From Chloroflexota bacterium (GTDB lineage Bacteria > Chloroflexota > Anaerolineae > Anaerolineales > Villigracilaceae), in NCBI GenBank assembly GCA_021414245.1, contig JAIOOU010000017.1, forward strand, positions 1-64,000: DNA of 64,000 bases. Reading direction: 5' to 3'. Under the pieces are notes generated by a model. It worked only from the letters and a program-made list of their open reading frames with translations, was not told where the DNA came from and ran no database searches. The position numbers and the translations under genes were made by a program. Positions 42,354 through 50,472 of the stretch are shown piece after piece. Numbering within the stretch: the stretch's first letter is position 1; the number at the start of each line of letters is the position of its first letter.

Positions 42354-44150
42354 ATGACAACAAAAATCATTCCTCCGGCATTTATTACCCAATCCGAAGA
42401 AGCCCTTGATAAAGGCTACGACCCCAAGGTCGCGCGTGGATTGCTGCAATTCGTAAAGCCGTATACCGGCCAAATGTTGATCGCCCTGCTCTTCATGATC
42501 TTTGTCGCGGCCGCTTCGGTTTTGGGACCGTATTTTGTAAAGCTCGCCATCGATGACGGGATCCGGGCCAACGACCCGGCCGCTTTGAAAAAGATCGTGC
42601 TGATCTTCTTTGTTGTGTCCGTGGTGCAGCTGGGTGTGAACTATCAGCGCGTGCGGATCATGTCACGGGTCGGGCAGCATGTGTTGTATGATGTGCGCAC
42701 GGCGATGTTTAACCATTTGCAGAAACTTTCACTGGGGTTTTACAACCGCTACAGCGTGGGGCGCGTGATCACGCGCGTGATCAATGACGTGGGCACGCTG
42801 CGTGAGTTCATTACGTGGGCGGTGCTCGCGATCGTGCGGAACGCCCTCGGCATTATCGGAACCATTATTGCCATGTTGAGCTTGAACCTCAAATTGTCGC
42901 TCCTGACCTTTGCAGTCATGCCCATCATGATTTGGGCAACGATCGCCTTCCGCCAGGCCGCACGCAGGAATTACCGCAGGGTGCGCGCCGCGGTTTCGTG
43001 GGCGAATTCGGTGCTGGCTGAAAATGTCAACGGCGTGCGGGTGGTGCAGGCTTTTTCACGGCAGGAAAGAAATTACACAACCTTCAAGGATTATGTCAAC
43101 CGCTATTTCCTGGAGACCAGCCTCGACGCCGCCAAGGTGGCGTCCGTTTACACGCCGGTGGTGGATGTGCTGGGCGCGGTCGCAACCGCACTGGTGGTTT
43201 ACGTGGGCGGAACGGCGGTTCTCGGTCAATCCATCACGCCGGGGGTGCTGGTGGCCTTTGTGTTGTATGTGGACCGTTTCTTTGAGCCGATCCGCGACCT
43301 CAGCCGCCGCTTCGATACGTTGCAATCGACCATGGCGGGCGGCGAACGCATTCTCGATCTACTGAATACCCCGGTCGAGGTTCGGGATGCCGAGGATGCC
43401 GTGGAACTTGGACCGGTTGCCGGCCGGGTCCGATTCGAAAATGTCTCCTTTCATTATTCCGATGACCCGACCCTGGTGCTCGATCAGATCAGTCTGGATG
43501 TGGATGCCGGCCAGACGGTCGCATTCGTGGGCGAGACGGGAGCCGGCAAAACGACCATTGTCAAGCTCTTGACACGTTTCCACGACCCAACCGAAGGCTG
43601 CGTGCGCGTGGACGGAGTGGACCTGCGTGTGGTGACCCAGCAATCGCTGCGCAAACAAATGGGCATGGTGCTGCAGGACCCCTTCCTGTTCAATGGGACC
43701 GTGCGTGAGAATATTTTGTTCGGGCGCCTGGATGCGACCGACGAACAGGTGGTCGCGGCCGCACAGGCCGTAGGCGCGCATGAATTCATTACCGGACTGA
43801 GGAATGGCTACGAAACTTCCGTGGAGGAAGGCGGGGTTCTGTTGAGTGTGGGACAAAGACAGTTGATCTCGTTCGCGCGCGCCCTGTTGTCGGACCCGCG
43901 CATCCTGATTCTGGATGAGGCCACATCCTCGGTGGATATCCAGACCGAGCAGATCATTCAGGCCGCGCTGTTGAAGTTGTTAAAGGGACGCACTTCCTTT
44001 GTGATCGCGCACCGTTTGTCCACCATCACCAGTGCGGACCGGATCGTGGTCATTCACGATGGAAAGATTATCGAACAGGGCCGGCACAGTGAATTGCTTG
44101 TAAACAAAGGCATGTATTTCGAGTTGTACAAGACGGGCTTTCAGGAATAG
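42354..44150 (+). CDS. ABC exporter subunit 2 (altered signature, intact catalytic Glu)
   Basis: 598 residues. The membrane domain (1-330) includes VGRVITRVINDVGTL. The ATPase has Walker A GETGAGKTTI (about 393), signature LSVGQRQLISFARALL (about 496; LSGGQ changed to LSVGQ) and Walker B LILDEATSSVD with Glu present (about 520). This complements subunit 1: its intact Glu pairs with the intact signature of subunit 1, giving one active and one degenerate ATP site, as in TM287/288-type exporters. The start lies 8 bp after the upstream stop with no Shine-Dalgarno, so translation may be coupled. A kinase-like gene follows by 17 bp. Confidence 0.93.
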   Translation: MTTKIIPPAFITQSEEALDKGYDPKVARGLLQFVKPYTGQMLIALLFMIFVAAASVLGPYFVKLAIDDGIRANDPAALKKIVLIFFVVSVVQLGVNYQRVRIMSRVGQHVLYDVRTAMFNHLQKLSLGFYNRYSVGRVITRVINDVGTLREFITWAVLAIVRNALGIIGTIIAMLSLNLKLSLLTFAVMPIMIWATIAFRQAARRNYRRVRAAVSWANSVLAENVNGVRVVQAFSRQERNYTTFKDYVNRYFLETSLDAAKVASVYTPVVDVLGAVATALVVYVGGTAVLGQSITPGVLVAFVLYVDRFFEPIRDLSRRFDTLQSTMAGGERILDLLNTPVEVRDAEDAVELGPVAGRVRFENVSFHYSDDPTLVLDQISLDVDAGQTVAFVGETGAGKTTIVKLLTRFHDPTEGCVRVDGVDLRVVTQQSLRKQMGMVLQDPFLFNGTVRENILFGRLDATDEQVVAAAQAVGAHEFITGLRNGYETSVEEGGVLLSVGQRQLISFARALLSDPRILILDEATSSVDIQTEQIIQAALLKLLKGRTSFVIAHRLSTITSADRIVVIHDGKIIEQGRHSELLVNKGMYFELYKTGFQE

Positions 44151-44167
44151 ATTTTCAGGAGCAGAAC

Positions 44168-44866
44168 ATGACCGCCGAAGAGAAGCAAAACGAATTTCTG
44201 TATAAGATGTCCAATGGCCTGCGCGCAGGCCTGGCCGAGGTGCAGGCGAAGGTCAAGGACCTGTACCGCATTGAGGAGCTCGAGGATTATATTGACATCC
44301 CGGATTCGCCGATCGAGCACATCAATGCGGCCCTGCTGCCTTTGGTCGTGCAGGTCAATGACTTTCAGGATTACGCCGAATCGGTCACCGGCCGCATGGA
44401 ATTAAACCTTGAAGACGAAGTGGATATCCCCGCCCTGCTGGACGGTGTGTTGACGATCGCGGACCAGCTGCTCGAGCAGAAACCCGGCGTGACGCTGGTT
44501 GAAGAGATCGCGGAAAACCTGCCGCCCATCGAAGCGGACCCGACCCGGCTGACGCAGGCCTTGTTGAATTACATTCATAATGCCGTCAAGTTCACCGACA
44601 AGGGAACCATCACCCTTCGGATCGAGCGCGAACCGAACAATATCCTGTTTGAAGCCCGCGATACGGGCATTGGCATTGCTGCGGACGATCAGGAATTGGT
44701 CTTTCAGGCCTTCGAGACCGTGCTGGAGGACAAGCAGGATCCGCGCCTGGGTTTTGGGCTGGGACTGAAGATCGTCGAGCATATTATCGAATTGCACGAT
44801 GGCGAGACCTGGTTTGAAAGCGAAGCAGGCATCGGAAGTTCGTTCTTTTTTACCATTCCGATCTAG
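44168..44866 (+). CDS. Kinase-like HATPase protein lacking the phospho-acceptor His
   Basis: 232 residues, no membrane helix. Residues about 10-75 look like a HisKA dimerisation hairpin, but the place of the SHELRTPL box reads SNGLRAGL, so the His is Asn. The GHKL ATPase has N-box LLNYIHNAVKFT (about 135), G1 DTGIGI (about 164) and G2 GFGLGLKI (about 197), all intact. So it may bind ATP but cannot use the usual His, or it uses another residue. A CAGGAG Shine-Dalgarno precedes the ATG. It is 17 bp behind the heterodimeric ABC exporter, suggesting a regulatory or accessory role in that operon. Confidence 0.85.
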   Translation: MTAEEKQNEFLYKMSNGLRAGLAEVQAKVKDLYRIEELEDYIDIPDSPIEHINAALLPLVVQVNDFQDYAESVTGRMELNLEDEVDIPALLDGVLTIADQLLEQKPGVTLVEEIAENLPPIEADPTRLTQALLNYIHNAVKFTDKGTITLRIEREPNNILFEARDTGIGIAADDQELVFQAFETVLEDKQDPRLGFGLGLKIVEHIIELHDGETWFESEAGIGSSFFFTIPI

Positions 44867-44930
44867 GGCAGGCTTGGACTTCATGGGGTAAAATCCCTGC
44901 CGCAATTCAGAAAATTTACGGAGAGAACAC

Positions 44931-45548
44931 TTGAAGAAACTTTATTATTTGATGACCGGCCTGGCGTTGACCCTGGCCGCCTGCGGACCGCAGGCTACCC
45001 CCCCCACGGCTGACCCTGCGCAAGTGCAGGCTTCGGCTGCCGCGCTGGCCGGCACTATGATTGCTGAAACCCAGGCTGCCATTCCGCCGACCGAGACCCC
45101 CACCGAAACCCCGCTTCCCAGCCCAACCCCGGCTCCGACCGAGACCGAAACGCCGGCCCCGACCGTGGTTGTGGAAGTGCCGCCGACGAAGAACGCGGAC
45201 CCATGCAACGGACCGTTCTTCGCCAACCCGGTGGCTGCCGCGGACGCCGGCAAGGTCAATAACGGCGCGAACATCATCATTATCAATACCACCAAGGCTT
45301 CGGTGACTGCCTCCCTGTATTTAGCGAAGAACGAATTCGGACAGTGCGGTTATGTCTCCTATGTGATTCCCCCCAAGCAATCTGTGACGGTGATGAACGT
45401 GCTGCCTTACGGATGTTATTACGCCTCAGCCTTCGTGAACGATCCCAAAAAACCGAGCAACCCCTCGAACGGCCCGGCCTGCATCACCGGCCCCGACCGC
45501 ACGACCTTTACCATTTCCGCGGACCGAATCCAGATCACAGGGCCATAG
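44931..45548 (+). CDS. Lipoprotein of unknown function with Pro/Thr/Glu-rich linker
   Basis: 205 residues starting at a TTG with GGAGAG 8-9 nt upstream. The signal MKKLYYLMTGLALTLAAC has a lipobox (LAAC), with Cys at about 18. A linker rich in Pro, Thr and Glu (about 45-90) follows, then a compact C-terminal domain with four Cys (NADPCNGPFF, GQCGYVSY, PYGCYYA, GPACITG), probably two disulfides. It is likely a membrane-anchored extracellular protein. The C-terminal domain is not one I recognise. It lies 64 bp after the kinase-like gene. Confidence 0.85.
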   Translation: MKKLYYLMTGLALTLAACGPQATPPTADPAQVQASAAALAGTMIAETQAAIPPTETPTETPLPSPTPAPTETETPAPTVVVEVPPTKNADPCNGPFFANPVAAADAGKVNNGANIIIINTTKASVTASLYLAKNEFGQCGYVSYVIPPKQSVTVMNVLPYGCYYASAFVNDPKKPSNPSNGPACITGPDRTTFTISADRIQITGP

Positions 45549-45579
45549 TTCACAGTTTGGACAAACTTATAGGGAAATG

Positions 45580-45620
45580 CAACTGACAGTCACCTTCGCT
45601 TAGCGGGTGACTGTCAGTTG
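45580..45620. repeat. Intergenic inverted repeat, copy 2 (15-bp stem)
   Basis: CAACTGACAGTCACC (45580-45594) and GGTGACTGTCAGTTG (45606-45620) pair perfectly around an 11-nt loop. The core GACAG-W-CACC matches the repeat at 58-88, with the W base and its partner both changed. It lies between convergent genes and has no T-run, so it is a weak terminator or another element. Confidence 0.75.
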
Positions 45621-45673
45621 GCTTAAACCGGGATTCGAATTCCCGTGAGGACACACTATGTAAGGCAGAGGAG

Positions 45674-47584
45674 TTAATCTTCCCAAACCGAATGATATGC
45701 CCTGATCGACTCGAAGTATTCCAGCATGCGCTGGTAAAAGGCGTGGCTGGTGACTGTGGCGCTGTCACCGATGACGATCAGCTTGCGTTTGGCGCGGGTT
45801 AGGGCCACATTCATGCGGCGTGTATCGGCCAGGAAGCCCACTTCGCCTTCACGGTTGGAGCGCACCAGGCTGACAATGACAGCCTCCTTCTCACGGCCTT
45901 GAAAGCCATCCACGCTATCGATCTCGACTTCGGATTCACCCAGCAGTTCACGCAATAACCGCACCTGGGCCGAATACGGGCTAATCACCGCGATCATATC
46001 CGGGCTTAATCCGTGCTCGAGCAGAGCGCGCACTTTTTTGACGGCCAATTCCGCTTCCTGGAGATTGAAACGGCTGTCGCCGTTGGGTTCAAGCTCTTCG
46101 TCGTAACTGGCTCCCGCCGTGTCGATGAAGTCCACGGGGGAATGGGTGAGGGGAGAATCGGTCACAGCCGGAAGATCAGCGAGCAGGGCGGTGCGAACCG
46201 TCTCGTCGGCCAGCAGACTCTTCCCGTAAAAGACATCCGATGAAAAATTCATGATATCGGTGTGCATGCGGTATTGGATGTTCAGGCGGCGCGAGATCTG
46301 CGGGCCGATCTCCGTCAGCAGGCGTTCCATCAAACTGATGTCGAAACCGGCCTGGGTGGCTTCGGTGGAGATGACGGTCGGCGGCAGTTGAAAGTGATCG
46401 CCCGCCAGCACGAGTCGATTCGCATATTGCAGGGGAATCCACGCGCCGGGTTCGGTGCTCTGACTGGCCTCGTCCATGATGCACCAATCGAACATGCGGC
46501 CATTCAAGATTTCATCATCCAGCCCCGTGGCAGTGGCGCACACGATGCGCGCACCGTTCAAGACGCGCTCGATCACGCCTGCCTCGATCTCGCGCGCTTC
46601 ACGCAGCATGTCCCGGGCCTCCTGCCGGATGGCCTGTTTGGCGCCCGGCTCGGGTTTGGCGCGCGTGTATTTGAAGGATGAATCTTTGAGCGCATGCGCG
46701 TCGCGGGTCAACTTGCGCGCGATCTTGAAATCGGGATGCTTCTCGACCAGAAGATCGAGTGTGTGTTCGCGCAGTTCGGGCGATACGCGCGCGGGATGCC
46801 CCAGACGGATGGCGGGTTCGCCGGCCTCGATCAGGCGCTCGAGCATGTTATCCACGGCCAGGTTGCTGGCCGCCACAGCAAGTATGCTCTGTCCACTACG
46901 GGTGATCTGACGCATCAATTCGACCAGCGTGGTGGTTTTCCCGGTCCCAGGGGGACCGTGGATGATCGCAATGTCGTTCGCGCTCAGCGCAAATGCAACC
47001 GCCTGATTCTGCGACTCATTCAGGTTTTGATCCAGCGCCGCATGTATTTCGATTTTTTCGAACGAAGGCGACTGCCTGCCCAGCAGCACATCCCGTAACA
47101 GGGCCAGCCGTGACGATTTCGCGCCGCCGGCCTTGTCCATTGCCTGATGTGCGCGCTGACGGCTGATTTCATCTGTCGAGCGGTCCAGCCTGAACGTTGT
47201 GCCGGATTCTTCCGCCTCCGGCCATTGGTTGAACGCCACCTGAATATTGTCCCGCCCTGAACGGCTGACAATTCCGCGCCAGCCCTCCGAACCCGAATTG
47301 CCTTCCACTGAAAGGATGACCGGGCTTCCGGTCCGCATCCGATTCCACGGAAGGGATAGATTCTGGTTGCGCTTACCGAAGGTCAATAGAATGCGCCCGC
47401 CCAGCCCGGAATCCTCCTCCCGAATCACGAGATGGATCAGGCTGTTGCCCTGCGCTTCCGCCTCTGCCGGCGTGTGACGTTCCAGCTCGCGCAAGGTCTC
47501 CAGTTTTTCGGCCCCGGCTTCCAGGTCCAATAAACGCGAGAGCCGCTGAAAATGATCTTCCTGTGGCTTGATGATGGCATTCAT
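45674..47584 (-). CDS. SF1B helicase (IGHMBP2/Upf1-like)
   Basis: 636 residues. Walker A IHGPPGTGKTTTLVELM (about 208-225), motif II WCIMDEASQSTEPG (about 368), motif III LAGDHFQLPPTV, motif V-like VDSVDGFQGREKEAVIVSLV (about 545) and VALTRAKRKLIVIGD (about 597). These are Superfamily 1B (IGHMBP2/Upf1-like) motifs; the enzyme unwinds DNA or RNA. The N-terminal 190 residues form a beta-rich domain seen in this family. A TAAAAT box ends 9 nt before the ATG and no Shine-Dalgarno is present, so the mRNA may be leaderless. No partner gene is obvious. Confidence 0.92.
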   Translation of the reverse strand: MNAIIKPQEDHFQRLSRLLDLEAGAEKLETLRELERHTPAEAEAQGNSLIHLVIREEDSGLGGRILLTFGKRNQNLSLPWNRMRTGSPVILSVEGNSGSEGWRGIVSRSGRDNIQVAFNQWPEAEESGTTFRLDRSTDEISRQRAHQAMDKAGGAKSSRLALLRDVLLGRQSPSFEKIEIHAALDQNLNESQNQAVAFALSANDIAIIHGPPGTGKTTTLVELMRQITRSGQSILAVAASNLAVDNMLERLIEAGEPAIRLGHPARVSPELREHTLDLLVEKHPDFKIARKLTRDAHALKDSSFKYTRAKPEPGAKQAIRQEARDMLREAREIEAGVIERVLNGARIVCATATGLDDEILNGRMFDWCIMDEASQSTEPGAWIPLQYANRLVLAGDHFQLPPTVISTEATQAGFDISLMERLLTEIGPQISRRLNIQYRMHTDIMNFSSDVFYGKSLLADETVRTALLADLPAVTDSPLTHSPVDFIDTAGASYDEELEPNGDSRFNLQEAELAVKKVRALLEHGLSPDMIAVISPYSAQVRLLRELLGESEVEIDSVDGFQGREKEAVIVSLVRSNREGEVGFLADTRRMNVALTRAKRKLIVIGDSATVTSHAFYQRMLEYFESIRAYHSVWED

Positions 47585-47593
47585 GTGGGAGTC

Positions 47594-47599
47594 ATTTTA
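47594..47599 (-). promoter_or_regulatory. TAAAAT -10 box, leaderless type
   Basis: Read on the minus strand, TAAAAT ends 9 nt before the helicase ATG at 47584. No Shine-Dalgarno and no clear -35. Confidence 0.5.
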
Positions 47600-47693
47600 A
47601 CATTCTTTCCGATCTGCGCTGCGAAGGCCGATGGGCGAGCCAAAAAAGCAGCGGTCTTTTGTTGGATAATTCAGTTCCTTACTTTCTGCAATG

Positions 47694-47699
47694 TATAAT
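47694..47699 (+). promoter_or_regulatory. TATAAT -10 box, leaderless type
   Basis: TATAAT ends 6 nt before the ATG at 47706. An ATG at 47691 would overlap this box, so transcription would start after it. Confidence 0.5.
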
Positions 47700-47705
47700 G
47701 AACTG

Positions 47706-47981
47706 ATGACCAAAATCCTCTACCGCGCCCACGCCGTACAGCGCATGTTTGAACGGGAGATCCCTGCAGCGAAGGTCCGCAAGGCGCTGGAGTCCGCCGA
47801 CGTGATCGAAGATTATTCGTCTGAAATGCCTGAGCCCAGCCGGCTGATGCTGGGGCTTCAAGGCAGGCGCCCGTTTCACATTGTCACCTCGGAAAATCCG
47901 CAGGCAGATGAGATCACCGTGGTCACGGTCTACCTGCCCGATGCCGACAAGTGGAAAAAGGATTTTCGGAGCCGAAAATAA
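47706..47981 (+). CDS. DUF4258 toxin-like protein
   Basis: 91 residues. RAHAVQRMFEREIPAAKVRKAL and RPFHIVTSENPQADEITVVTVY match DUF4258, a RelE-like small fold often found as the toxin of type II toxin-antitoxin pairs. The ATG at 47706 is preferred over the in-frame ATG at 47691, because TATAAT ends 6 nt before it. The YgiT-type zinc-finger gene follows by 57 bp and would be the antitoxin, so the toxin comes first, as in mqsRA. Activity is inferred from the pair; no test was possible. Confidence 0.8.
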   Translation: MTKILYRAHAVQRMFEREIPAAKVRKALESADVIEDYSSEMPEPSRLMLGLQGRRPFHIVTSENPQADEITVVTVYLPDADKWKKDFRSRK

Positions 47982-48038
47982 AAACATTCGCCACGGGGGC
48001 ACAAGGAATTTGCCCGGCGCTAAAAAGGTGCCCTTGCC

Positions 48039-48260
48039 ATGATTTGCCTGATCTGCAGACAAGCTGAGATCGTCCCAGGTTCCACGTCCATTCCCTTTGA
48101 GCGTGGCGAGTTTCGCCTGCTTGTTAACCATGTGCCTGCCCGGATTTGTCCGGTCTGCGGCGAGGCCATCCTCGAAGAAATGACGGCGATCCGGCTCTTG
48201 AGTCTGGTTGAAGGAACCCTTCAGGATGGACTGATGGATGAAGTCCGCGATTTTGAATAA
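48039..48260 (+). CDS. YgiT-type zinc-finger protein, likely antitoxin
   Basis: 73 residues with two CxxC pairs (CLIC at residues 3-6 and CPVCGEA at 37-40), the YgiT/MqsA-type zinc finger. The Cys spacing and length fit antitoxins that bind MqsR- or DUF4258-type partners. There is no helix-turn-helix, which MqsA carries in its C-terminus, so it may neutralise the partner without acting as a full repressor. AAAAGGTG is a plausible Shine-Dalgarno about 9 nt upstream of the ATG. Confidence 0.85.
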   Translation: MICLICRQAEIVPGSTSIPFERGEFRLLVNHVPARICPVCGEAILEEMTAIRLLSLVEGTLQDGLMDEVRDFE

Positions 48261-48273
48261 CCGTGCTGTTTGA

Positions 48274-48279
48274 TACAAT
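48274..48279 (+). promoter_or_regulatory. TACAAT -10 box, leaderless type
   Basis: TACAAT ends 6 nt before the esterase ATG at 48286. TTTTGA at 48251-48256 is 17 nt upstream, a weak -35. There is no Shine-Dalgarno. Confidence 0.5.
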
Positions 48280-48285
48280 CCCTTT

Positions 48286-49389
48286 ATGAAGCGGCATGTT
48301 TCCCTGTTCCTTTGTATCCTTTTAACGGCTTGTTCTCCCGCGGCGGCTGCCCCTGTGGTTCCCCTGCCTTCCCCCCATGTGACCCTGATTCCTGCCACAT
48401 CCACATCCGCGCCTGTCCCGACCGCACTTCCGACCCCCACGAAGACAACCGGGCAGGCCATCCAGCCTTACACCATCATGGGATTACGCGCACGGGAGTA
48501 TCCACAAAATAAGATCGCACGCCTGGAGACCCTGCTTGAAGATGAGCACTTCACGCGCTATTTGATCTCGTATCCCAGCGACGGATTGACCATAACCGGC
48601 ATTTTGCAAATCCCAACCACGGGAGAACCTCCGTATCCGGTGATCGTGATGAACCATGGTTTTTTCACGCGCGGCGCATACTCCTCCGGAGATGGAACCG
48701 ACCGTGCCGCGGCCTTCCTCAATCGGCGTGGGTATCTGACCCTGTCATCGGATTATCGCAGTTGGGGGGATTCCGATATCGGTCCAAGCCTGTTTTATTC
48801 CGGTCTTGCGATCGATGTGATCAATTTATTAAATGCCATTTCCACCGTTCCCGAAGCGGACCCCGAGCGCATCGGCATGTGGGGGCACAGCATGGGCGGC
48901 GGTGTGACTCTCAAGGTTCTGACTCTCGATTCGCGCATCAAAGCTGCGGTCTTGTATTCCCCGGTCAGCGCCGATTTTGCGGACATTATTGAACGCTGGG
49001 GCCCGGGCTGCCTGGGTGACATTCCAACCGGCGAGCTTCAGTATGGCTGTAACTCTTCGGATGTCCTGCCGGTGGATCTCCCGGGCGATCTGATCGCCGC
49101 TTACTTCAATTCGACAACTGATCCTGACATGCTGAAGGCGGTCTCGCCGTTTTATCATCTCGATCTGGTGACGGCCCCGGTCCAGATCAATTATGGAACG
49201 AATGATGGTCTGACTTCAGCTGGCACCCCGCCGGAATGGTCAAGGAAAATGTATCAGGGGTTTATCGACGTGGGCAGGCAGGCCAGCATCTTCGCTTACC
49301 AAGGGGAAGGTCACTCTTTTATCGGGGATCCCTGGTTCGTGTTCATGGCGCGTTCGGCGCAGTTCTTTGATAAATACGTCAGGCCATAA
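48286..49389 (+). CDS. Alpha/beta-hydrolase lipoprotein (esterase/peptidase S9-like)
   Basis: 367 residues. The signal has a lipobox (LLTAC, Cys about 16) and a Pro/Thr-rich linker, so it is anchored outside the membrane. The hydrolase has VIVMNHGFF (oxyanion region, about 119), the nucleophile elbow GHSMGGG (Ser about 203), an Asp in YGTNDGL (about 306) and His in GEGHSFIG (about 345). An insert with CLGDIPTGELQYGCN may carry a disulfide. It would hydrolyse esters or peptides of unknown nature. The upstream TACAAT box suggests a leaderless mRNA. Confidence 0.9.
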   Translation: MKRHVSLFLCILLTACSPAAAAPVVPLPSPHVTLIPATSTSAPVPTALPTPTKTTGQAIQPYTIMGLRAREYPQNKIARLETLLEDEHFTRYLISYPSDGLTITGILQIPTTGEPPYPVIVMNHGFFTRGAYSSGDGTDRAAAFLNRRGYLTLSSDYRSWGDSDIGPSLFYSGLAIDVINLLNAISTVPEADPERIGMWGHSMGGGVTLKVLTLDSRIKAAVLYSPVSADFADIIERWGPGCLGDIPTGELQYGCNSSDVLPVDLPGDLIAAYFNSTTDPDMLKAVSPFYHLDLVTAPVQINYGTNDGLTSAGTPPEWSRKMYQGFIDVGRQASIFAYQGEGHSFIGDPWFVFMARSAQFFDKYVRP

Positions 49390-49407
49390 TGGTTTTTGGA
49401 GACAATC

Positions 49408-50472
49408 ATGGGTAACGAGAAACAACACCTGGGGCGCAGGGACTTCTTTAAATTAACTGGCGGGGTCGCGGGCATTGCGGCTCTTTCCTATTTTCTGGGT
49501 TTGCGCGACCGGCCTTCCCCCGCCTCCCGCGATCACGTTCCGGAAGTTTACGTAGACAACGATCAGGGGTTCCCGGTCTTTCGAGGTCCGTATCTGCAAA
49601 AAAATGTGAAGCTTGCCGCCTTCTTGTTTCGGGCCGATGTAACGGCCTTAACCGGCTTGTGTGACCGGACCTTGAATACCGTGGATGCCTGTCCGTATGT
49701 TTATGTACCGATGACTTCCACTGTGCTGCTGGTCTATGCGGATATGCTGGTCTCTTCGCTGGATGAACGCGATGCAAGGATCGGGTCCATTCCGGAAACG
49801 GAGATCGGATTCTGGGTGCTGACCGTGGCGATGAAGAAAACGCAAAATGGACACACTCCGCATCATCTGGCCTGGTTTCTTCCCCACCTTCTGGTCGATG
49901 AGAGTAACTCCATGGTTACAGGCCGCGAAGTGTATGGCTTCAACAAACAGGCCGGTCAATTTCAAAAGCCGGGGGACCTGAAATCACCCCGGTTTGCTGC
50001 CGATGTGCTGGGCTTCAGGAAATTCGATCCCGCTTCCGTTGCCCAGCCCGAACGCCTGCTTGAATTGGGAGCGGCCGCTGCCGAATCAACGCGCAGTCAG
50101 TGGATGGACTGGGGCGCCGCCAGAACGCAGCTCCTCGCTGAAATGATCGCGAATGTCCGCGCTGATTTTTCAGGGGGAATGCTGGAGTTTGCCGCCCGGG
50201 CCATCACGAACCATATTCCGCTGGTATTCCTCAAGCAATTTCGGGATAGTGCCAACAGTAAAAATGCGTGTTATAAAGCCGTCATCGAGGCCCCCCTAAA
50301 GATCAGCAAGTATTCCGATGGCGGGCCGTTCTCCCAATCTTATCAATTAAAATTAAATTCCCTGGAGAGCCACCCCTATCTGGAAAACCTGGGGTTGAAA
50401 GGCGAGCAGACTTCCAAGCTGGCTGCCTGGTTGAATGTGGACTTTATTTTAGATCATGGAGTGGAAATGTGA
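49408..50472 (+). CDS. Tat-exported acetoacetate-decarboxylase-like protein
   Basis: 354 residues. The N-terminus has a twin-arginine motif (GRRDFFKLTGG, about residues 9-19) followed by a hydrophobic run, so it is exported through Tat. The rest resembles the acetoacetate decarboxylase fold (PVFRGPYLQKNVKLAAFLF, EIGFWVLTVAM, TGREVYGFNKQAG). In characterised enzymes a Lys forms a Schiff base; a Lys in GFNKQAG is at a related position, but the match is not certain. An exported member is unusual. GGAG lies 6-7 nt before the ATG at 49408. It overlaps the next gene, which starts at a GTG within its stop. Confidence 0.72.
   Translation: MGNEKQHLGRRDFFKLTGGVAGIAALSYFLGLRDRPSPASRDHVPEVYVDNDQGFPVFRGPYLQKNVKLAAFLFRADVTALTGLCDRTLNTVDACPYVYVPMTSTVLLVYADMLVSSLDERDARIGSIPETEIGFWVLTVAMKKTQNGHTPHHLAWFLPHLLVDESNSMVTGREVYGFNKQAGQFQKPGDLKSPRFAADVLGFRKFDPASVAQPERLLELGAAAAESTRSQWMDWGAARTQLLAEMIANVRADFSGGMLEFAARAITNHIPLVFLKQFRDSANSKNACYKAVIEAPLKISKYSDGGPFSQSYQLKLNSLESHPYLENLGLKGEQTSKLAAWLNVDFILDHGVEM

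Noticed and set aside
45629-45651. tRNA-like T-arm: CGGGATTCGAATTCCCG
   Set aside because: The stem and TTCGAAT loop look like a tRNA T-arm, but the invariant G53-C61 pair is A-T, no acceptor partner to the following TGAGGAC exists about 65 nt upstream, and no anticodon arm is seen. It is a chance palindrome.
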